5,307 nucleotides of DNA from a bacterium UBP9_UBA1432. GTDB lineage: Bacteria > Vulcanimicrobiota > Xenobia > Xenobiales > Xenobiaceae. A program made the position numbers and the translations under genes. Every line of letters starts with the position of its first letter. Within the stretch, counting starts at the first letter, position 1. The notes beneath the pieces were generated by a model. The model was not told where the DNA came from. It saw only the letters and a program-made list of their open reading frames with translations, and did not search any database. Location of the stretch: positions 1-5,307 of the forward strand of contig DCTU01000405.1 in assembly GCA_002329445.1 (NCBI GenBank), written 5' to 3'. Positions 1 to 3,789 of the stretch are shown one piece after another.

Positions 1-521
1 TGCTGAGGCGAGAGGGTCAGGCTCAGGAGCCGCTTGTTGCCCTCTCCCTTGTGCAGGTAGGGGAGCTCCTTGAACTTCAACTGGTAGCGGGCCCGAAGGC
101 GCTCTCCAGCCTGGACGGACTTCTTGGGACACAGGACGTGCATCAGGACGTCATAGTCCTGGTTGTCAGGGTAGGGGGTCCGGTCCAGGGTGACCAGTTC
201 CATGTCCGCCGTCCAACGGGCCGTCGTGGCCTCCACTCCCTTGTGGACGGCCGTGTTCGAGAAGGCGATGGCCTCCTGCCCCGGCTTGAGGACCTCCACG
301 CAGCCCAGGAAATCGTAGGTCACGCCGTCCGGACGAAACTCCCAGAGCTCGGCCGCCTGGTGCAGCCGATGAGGCGCGTCGGCCTGGACAGGTTCGGCAG
401 CCGCCTCCTGCCGGGCGGGCGAGCCTGCCGGTGCAGGTGGCACCCGTCTGGAAACGCAGGCCAGACCGGACAGGAAGAACAGGCACAGGAGGCAGGCGGG
501 GAGGAGTCTTCCAGGATGCAT
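1..521 (-). CDS. Putative exported lipoprotein of unknown function (partial, 3' end outside window)
   Basis: This frame stays open from an ATG at 521 (minus strand) to the left edge, giving 173 codons and no stop. The N-terminus has the form of a signal peptide: an Arg at residue 5, a hydrophobic stretch at residues 6-21 (LLPACLLCLFFLSGLA), and Cys22 preceded by S-G-L-A. That fits a permissive lipobox, although the usual Leu at -3 is Gly. Residues 23-58 are rich in Ala, Pro, Glu and Gln, like the tether of a lipoprotein. A folded domain follows from about residue 59, with alternating hydrophobic and charged residues suggesting beta strands (for example WEFRPDGVTYDFLG) and two more Cys at 74 and 131. 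I do not recognise the domain. A GGGGGA sequence lies 10 bases upstream of the start (plus-strand 532-537). An in-frame ATG at 539 would add six residues but fits the signal peptide less well. The gene is transcribed divergently from the next gene. The signal peptide is read from sequence; lipid attachment and function are inferred or unknown. Confidence 0.7.
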   Translation of the reverse strand, partial: MHPGRLLPACLLCLFFLSGLACVSRRVPPAPAGSPARQEAAAEPVQADAPHRLHQAAELWEFRPDGVTYDFLGCVEVLKPGQEAIAFSNTAVHKGVEATTARWTADMELVTLDRTPYPDNQDYDVLMHVLCPKKSVQAGERLRARYQLKFKELPYLHKGEGNKRLLSLTLSPQ

Positions 522-690
522 GGCAATAGATTCCCCCATTCCGGGTGGATTCCCGCTGCGCTGGGCATGGTCTCGCGGAAAGTGGGGGGCGGCGCTCCTG
601 GCATCTGCCCGGGGAGTCTGTTATCTTGGGCTCAGGAGGTTCGGCCCTGGCGGCCGGGCCCCTCAGTCGACTCAAGACTCCGAGGTTCTC
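522..690. promoter_or_regulatory. Divergent intergenic region, presumed to hold promoters for both flanking genes
   Basis: This 169-base stretch separates two genes read in opposite directions, so it should carry a promoter for each. I see no strong sigma-70 consensus. The best candidate for the rightward gene is a weak TTATCT at 621-626 in an A/T-richer patch, without a convincing -35 box. A short inverted repeat, GGCCC (643-647) and GGGCC (656-660), could form a small hairpin in the leader of the rightward gene. An AGGAGG at 634-639 has no suitably placed in-frame start codon behind it. The frame of the rightward gene stays open back to 520, but codon use in this stretch is poor and an ATG at 520 would overlap the start of the leftward gene. 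Confidence 0.45.
682..685 (+). promoter_or_regulatory. Ribosome binding site deciding a TTG start at 691
   Basis: GAGG is followed by five bases (TTCTC) and then TTG at 691. The arrangement closely matches the GGAGG-TCTTC-TTG of the acetyltransferase gene downstream. It is a better-placed Shine-Dalgarno than the one for the ATG at 748, where GAGG sits only two bases away. Confidence 0.45.
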
Positions 691-1437
691 TTGGAACAGC
701 CGTCCTCTTCAGCGGGTTATGGTGGCTCCCAGGCATTTCGCGAGGCCATGGATGTCAACATGCGGATGGCCATGGCCCAGGCGCGACACATCACCCCCGA
801 TGGCGCCGACATCAAGCTGCCGTCCTTCTCCTTGAGTTGGGATGTCTGGCCTCCGCATTTCCGGGCCGGCAGTCGGGTCGAGTTCGACCCGCTTCCCCTG
901 GAAGCCGTGCGCCTGGCCGACTTCGTGGTGGTCCAGACCAGCCGCGGCCCGGCGATTCGGCGCTTCGTGCGCTGGGCGTATGACGGGGACCGGGTCAGCA
1001 TGGTGACCCTGACGCGTCCTCGCTCGAGGGAAGTCGAGACCTTGCCCGGGACTGCCTTCCTGGGGATCGTCGCCTTCGTCATCCGCGACGAGAAGATTGC
1101 CGAACCCAACAAACGCAGCCACCTGGAGCGCATCCGGGCCTTCCTGACCGGCGGGGGGACCTCCGGGCCCATCAAGGAGGTCCGCGAGTTGGTCCGCGAC
1201 GTCCTGCTGGTCCTCCAGAACCGGAAGAGCGACAAACCCAAGACCAAGGGCTTCTTCCAGGCCTTGCGTGAACTGCGGGAGTATCACCGGCAGTGTGAAG
1301 AGGAAGAGGCTCGTCGCAAGGCCGAGAGCCTGGCCGCCCTGCAAGAAGCCCGGGCTCTGGAGGGAACCGGCCTCGCCTCCGGCATCGAGGCCGCCGTTCC
1401 CAGGACTCGCGCCCCGCGTCCCCCGGCGGCCCGATGA
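691..1437 (+). CDS. S24/LexA- or signal-peptidase-like fold protein, apparently catalytically inactive
   Basis: This is a protein of about 248 residues with TTG as start; an ATG at 748 (229 residues) is the alternative, and the frame is open back to 520. Residues from about 43 to 133 follow the LexA/S24 or S26 signal-peptidase layout: a segment resembling the Ser-loop (WPPHFRAGSRV, 53-63), a strand with A-D-F-V-V-V (about 76-81), the strand AIRRFVR (88-94), G-D-R-V, a LPGTAFLG segment and a closing I-V-A-F-V-I-R strand. LexA has Ser-Met in the loop and Lys in VKRF. Here the Ser position appears to be Asp51 or a neighbour, and the Lys position is Arg90, so peptidase activity is unlikely. There is no helix-turn-helix ahead of it and no membrane segment. 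The C-terminal third is charged and helical (about 140-225, with E-E-E-E-A-R-R-K) and ends in an Ala/Pro/Arg-rich tail. Family assignment is by eye and moderately uncertain; the gene being real is well supported by codon use after 748. Its role is unknown. Confidence 0.65.
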   Translation: MEQPSSSAGYGGSQAFREAMDVNMRMAMAQARHITPDGADIKLPSFSLSWDVWPPHFRAGSRVEFDPLPLEAVRLADFVVVQTSRGPAIRRFVRWAYDGDRVSMVTLTRPRSREVETLPGTAFLGIVAFVIRDEKIAEPNKRSHLERIRAFLTGGGTSGPIKEVRELVRDVLLVLQNRKSDKPKTKGFFQALRELREYHRQCEEEEARRKAESLAALQEARALEGTGLASGIEAAVPRTRAPRPPAAR

Positions 1438-1453
1438 TCCGGCTGGCCAGCGG

Positions 1454-1484
1454 ACGGTTCTGAGCGAGGCAGCACAGGAACCGT
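1454..1484 (+). terminator. Inverted repeat after stop codon, possible hairpin terminator or operator
   Basis: ACGGTTC at 1454-1460 is the exact reverse complement of GAACCGT at 1478-1484, extendable by one T-G pair inward, with a loop of about 15 bases. It begins 17 bases after the TGA at 1437. No T-run follows (the next bases are TGAATCCCCCC), so it is not a classic intrinsic terminator. It may instead be a transcript-end stabilising hairpin, a protein-binding site or chance. Confidence 0.3.
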
Positions 1485-1653
1485 TGAATCCCCCCTCCTG
1501 ACGTGAGAACCGGGGGCGTCGAGGCGGGTCGGTTCGTTTCGGCAGGACCCTGGTCGGCTGCCCGGAACATGCCCACCCCTGCCAGCATCTGGCCAGAACA
1601 CGGGCAGGCGCAGGCCCCTGGGCGGTGACCCGAGACGCCGGCCTGGTCGTGAT

Positions 1654-1663
1654 CCTCCGGAGG
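1654..1663 (+). promoter_or_regulatory. Shine-Dalgarno of the acetyltransferase gene inside a perfect palindrome
   Basis: CCTCCGGAGG is a perfect ten-base palindrome. Its right half, GGAGG at 1659-1663, lies five bases before the TTG start at 1669 and is the evident ribosome binding site. There is no ATG or GTG in this frame between the binding site and 1690, so it decides the TTG start. Confidence 0.65.
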
Positions 1664-1668
1664 TCTTC

Positions 1669-2184
1669 TTGCCCCTCGCCGATGAAGTTGTGGTCCGCCC
1701 GGCGTCCTCTTCCGACATCCCGGCCATCATCGACCTGGCCGTTGAAGTCGTGGGGCACTCGGTTTCGCCTTTGCGCGAGTCCCGGCTGGAAGCCGTCCAG
1801 GAATATCGTCGGGCGGACCTGCAGGCTCTTCACGAAGTCCTGGCCCTTCCCGAGTCCGGCATCTTCGTGGCAGAGGACCGCCAGGGCAGACTGGTCGGGC
1901 ACGTGATCGCCATGGCCGGGCGCAGCGAGTCCTCGACGGGTGAGTTGCAGGGCTGGATTTTCGACCTTTCGGTGGTCCCGGATTTCTGGGGGACGGGCGT
2001 GGCCCGGCGACTCCTGGAGCGGGCAGAAGATTTCGTCATGGCACGGGGACTGCGCTTCCTGGGCCTCGGGGTGACCAGCGCCAACAAGCGGGCCCTGGCC
2101 TTCTACGAGCGCCTGGGTTATCAAGAAGAGCGCAAGCAGATGGTCAAGACCCTCTCGCCCCGCGCCTCGGAGGAGGAACATTGA
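1669..2184 (+). CDS. GNAT family N-acetyltransferase
   Basis: A 171-residue protein with the length and motif order of a single-domain GNAT enzyme, which moves an acetyl (or other acyl) group from CoA to an amine or amino-acid nitrogen. The N-terminus shows the first strand and helix (VVVRPASSSDIPAIIDLA, about 7-24). A central strand, GIFVAEDRQGRLVGHVIAM (64-82), precedes motif A: the strand IFDLSVVP (97-104) and the acetyl-CoA loop WGTGVARRLL (107-116), where the usual first Arg/Gln is Trp. Motif B is SANKRALAFYERLGY (137-151), with Tyr146 in the position often used as general acid. The TTG start is chosen because of the GGAGG five bases upstream; GTG at 1690 is a poorer alternative. The stop codon overlaps the TTG start of the ammonia-lyase gene, so the two are almost certainly co-translated. 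The substrate cannot be told from sequence; an amino acid or amine linked to the lyase reaction is a guess. The protein is cytoplasmic, with no signal or membrane segment. Confidence 0.9.
   Translation: MPLADEVVVRPASSSDIPAIIDLAVEVVGHSVSPLRESRLEAVQEYRRADLQALHEVLALPESGIFVAEDRQGRLVGHVIAMAGRSESSTGELQGWIFDLSVVPDFWGTGVARRLLERAEDFVMARGLRFLGLGVTSANKRALAFYERLGYQEERKQMVKTLSPRASEEEH
2169..2176 (+). promoter_or_regulatory. Strong Shine-Dalgarno for the ammonia-lyase TTG start
   Basis: GGAGGAGG lies inside the last codons of the acetyltransferase gene, four bases before TTG at 2181. The start overlaps the upstream stop as TTGA, an arrangement that permits termination-reinitiation coupling. The next possible in-frame starts would cut into the conserved N-terminus of the enzyme. 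Confidence 0.75.
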
Positions 2185-3716
2185 AAACCTTGATTTCTCC
2201 CGTCCTGTTGGACGGCAAGAGCCTGGACCTGGGCTCGCTGGAGGAGATCGCCCAGGGGCGGCCTGCGGCGCTGGACCCCGCGATCCTTCCAGCCGTGCGA
2301 GCCTCGCGGAAGGTGGTGGACGATCTCCTGGCGCGTGGGGAGGTGGCCTACGGGCTGAATACCGGTTTCGGACGCCTGGCCAACCGGAGGATCGAACCCG
2401 ACCAGGTCCGCGAGCTGCAGCGCAACCTGATCCTCAGTCACTGCGCCGGGATGGGCCCGTGTCTGCCTGATCGGGCCGTGCGGGCCATGATCGCCCTGCG
2501 GGTCAACGCGCTGGCACAAGGCTTCTCGGGGGTGCGGGTGGAGCTTCTGGAGGCTCTGCTGGCCCTGCTGGATCACGGGATCCACCCTCGGGTTCCCTCC
2601 CGCGGTTCGGTGGGCGCCAGTGGCGACCTGGCTCCCTTGTCCCATATCGCGCTGGCCTTGTTGGGCGAAGGAGAGGTCTCGTGGCAAGGGCGCGTCGTGC
2701 CGGCTGCCGAGGCCCTGGCCGCAGAGGGCCTCAACCCGGTGGTCCTGGAGGCCAAGGAAGGCCTTGCCTTGATCAACGGGACCCAGTTGATGACCGCCTT
2801 GGGAAGCCTGACCCTGGCCCGCGCCGGGCGCTTGATGCGGTGCGCCGACGTGATCGGGGGGATGTCGGTCGAAGCCCTGATGGGCACCGACGCCAACCTG
2901 CATCCCCTCCTGCACGCTGCGCGTCCCCATCCCGGGCAGCTTGCCGCCGCCGAGACGCTGCGGCGGACCCTGGCAGATTCACCCGCCATCGCATCTCATC
3001 GGGATTGCCCTCGGGTCCAGGACGCCTACTCGCTTCGTTGCATGCCCCAGGTGCATGGGGCAGCCCGCGAGGGCTGGCGCTTCGCCGCGGAGATCCTGCA
3101 GCGCGAGATGAATTCGGTCACCGACAATCCATTGGTGTTTCCCGACTCGGGCCAGGTGGTCAGCGGGGGCAACTTCCACGGAGCCCCGGTGGCCTTGGCC
3201 CTGGACGCGGCCGCCGTGGCCCTGGCGACCCTGGGGACGATCTCCGAGCGCCGCTGCGATCGCCTCCTGGCGGGTCAGGATGGCCTGCCCGCCTTCCTGG
3301 CCGTCAACCCGGGGTTGCACTCCGGTCTGATGATCGTCCAGTACACGGCGGCAGCCCTGGTGAACGAGAACAAGGTGCTGGCTCATCCTGCCAGCGTGGA
3401 TACGGTGCCCACCTCGGCGGGTCAGGAGGATCACAACTCCCACGGGCCCACCGCGGCCCACAAGCTCGAACAACTCGTCTCCAACCTGGAGCGGATCCTG
3501 GCCTGCGAGTGGGTCTGCGCCGGGCAGGCCTTGGAGAACCGACGCCCCCTCCGCTTCGGTCCAGGCACCGAGGCCGGGCTGGCCGTGCTCCGGCGGGTGG
3601 TCCCCGTCCTGGAGGGCGATCGTCCACCCTATGGGGACCTGGAGGCCGCACGCTCCCTGCTGGAGGAGGGGACCCTCTGGTGTGAGGTGCAGGAGGTGCT
3701 GGGCCCGCTTCCCTGA
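2181..3716 (+). CDS. hutH: Histidine ammonia-lyase (MIO-containing aromatic amino acid lyase family)
   Basis: A 511-residue protein, the usual HAL length. HAL removes ammonia from L-histidine to give trans-urocanate using a 4-methylideneimidazol-5-one (MIO) group that forms from an internal Ala-Ser-Gly. That triad is present at 146-148 in RGSVGASGDLAPLSH. Other family residues are in place: Tyr57 in AYGLNTGFG, the S-H pair at 86-87 (NLILSHCAGMG), Asn199 in INGTQ, Gln280/Tyr283/Arg286 in QDAYSLRCMPQVHG, Phe332 in GGNFHG, and Glu416 in SAGQEDH. The S-H pair is typical of histidine-specific enzymes; tyrosine lyases usually have H-L and phenylalanine lyases F-L there. The loop after Glu416 reads HNSHG where HAL proteins commonly have HVSMG. 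The protein is cytoplasmic and expected to be a homotetramer, from family knowledge. It is coupled to the upstream acetyltransferase gene by a 4-base overlap, and no other hut gene is visible nearby. A relative acting on another substrate, or a MIO aminomutase, cannot be fully excluded. Confidence 0.93.
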   Translation: MKTLISPVLLDGKSLDLGSLEEIAQGRPAALDPAILPAVRASRKVVDDLLARGEVAYGLNTGFGRLANRRIEPDQVRELQRNLILSHCAGMGPCLPDRAVRAMIALRVNALAQGFSGVRVELLEALLALLDHGIHPRVPSRGSVGASGDLAPLSHIALALLGEGEVSWQGRVVPAAEALAAEGLNPVVLEAKEGLALINGTQLMTALGSLTLARAGRLMRCADVIGGMSVEALMGTDANLHPLLHAARPHPGQLAAAETLRRTLADSPAIASHRDCPRVQDAYSLRCMPQVHGAAREGWRFAAEILQREMNSVTDNPLVFPDSGQVVSGGNFHGAPVALALDAAAVALATLGTISERRCDRLLAGQDGLPAFLAVNPGLHSGLMIVQYTAAALVNENKVLAHPASVDTVPTSAGQEDHNSHGPTAAHKLEQLVSNLERILACEWVCAGQALENRRPLRFGPGTEAGLAVLRRVVPVLEGDRPPYGDLEAARSLLEEGTLWCEVQEVLGPLP

Positions 3717-3729
3717 GAGGTGGGGCAGG

Positions 3730-3743
3730 GGAACTCCTGTTCC
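3730..3743 (+). other. Small perfect hairpin between the ammonia-lyase and PilT genes
   Basis: GGAAC, a TCCT loop and GTTCC form a five-base-pair hairpin 14 bases after the ammonia-lyase stop. No T-run follows, and the gap to the next gene is only 73 bases, so it is a weak terminator at best. Read-through into the PilT gene is possible. Confidence 0.3.
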
Positions 3744-3773
3744 AGGCAGAAACCGCTTCGAGATCTCAAGATG

Positions 3774-3780
3774 GGTGAGG
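3774..3780 (+). promoter_or_regulatory. Ribosome binding site supporting a GTG start at 3790
   Basis: GGTGAGG ends nine bases before GTG at 3790. The ATG at 3847 in the same frame has no purine-rich site before it (CACCGAAAACGCTGCCGAA), and TTG at 3781 directly abuts the site, so GTG at 3790 is the best start. Confidence 0.5.
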
Positions 3781-3789
3781 TTGCACGCC

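Larger units (their letters stand above)
1438..1668. other. 231-base intergenic spacer with short inverted repeats, no gene seen
   Basis: No convincing reading frame fills this spacer. It contains an inverted repeat just after the upstream stop codon (1454-1484), a weaker C-run/G-run pair (1490-1495 with 1512-1516), a ten-base palindrome TCTGGCCAGA (1588-1597), and a palindrome over the ribosome binding site of the next gene (1654-1663). It presumably holds the end of the upstream transcript and the promoter of the acetyltransferase/ammonia-lyase pair, but I see no clear -35/-10 pair. Confidence 0.5.

Noticed and set aside
520..690. Extending the S24-like gene to an ATG at 520
   Set aside because: It would overlap the start of the divergent lipoprotein gene, has no ribosome binding site, and the added 57 residues have poor codon bias and no domain-like pattern.
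51..983. 310-residue plus-strand frame across the left part of the window
   Set aside because: It crosses the divergent intergenic region, overlaps the lipoprotein gene antisense and the S24-like gene out of frame, and has no domain-like content.
709..2181. 490-residue open frame on the minus strand
   Set aside because: It lies antisense to the S24-like and acetyltransferase genes, spans the dyad-rich spacer, shows no recognisable domain, and is explained by G/C-rich third positions of the sense genes.
3761..3770. Near-palindrome around GAGATCTC after the lyase gene
   Set aside because: An eight-base palindrome with a bulged extension and no loop; too short to separate from chance.
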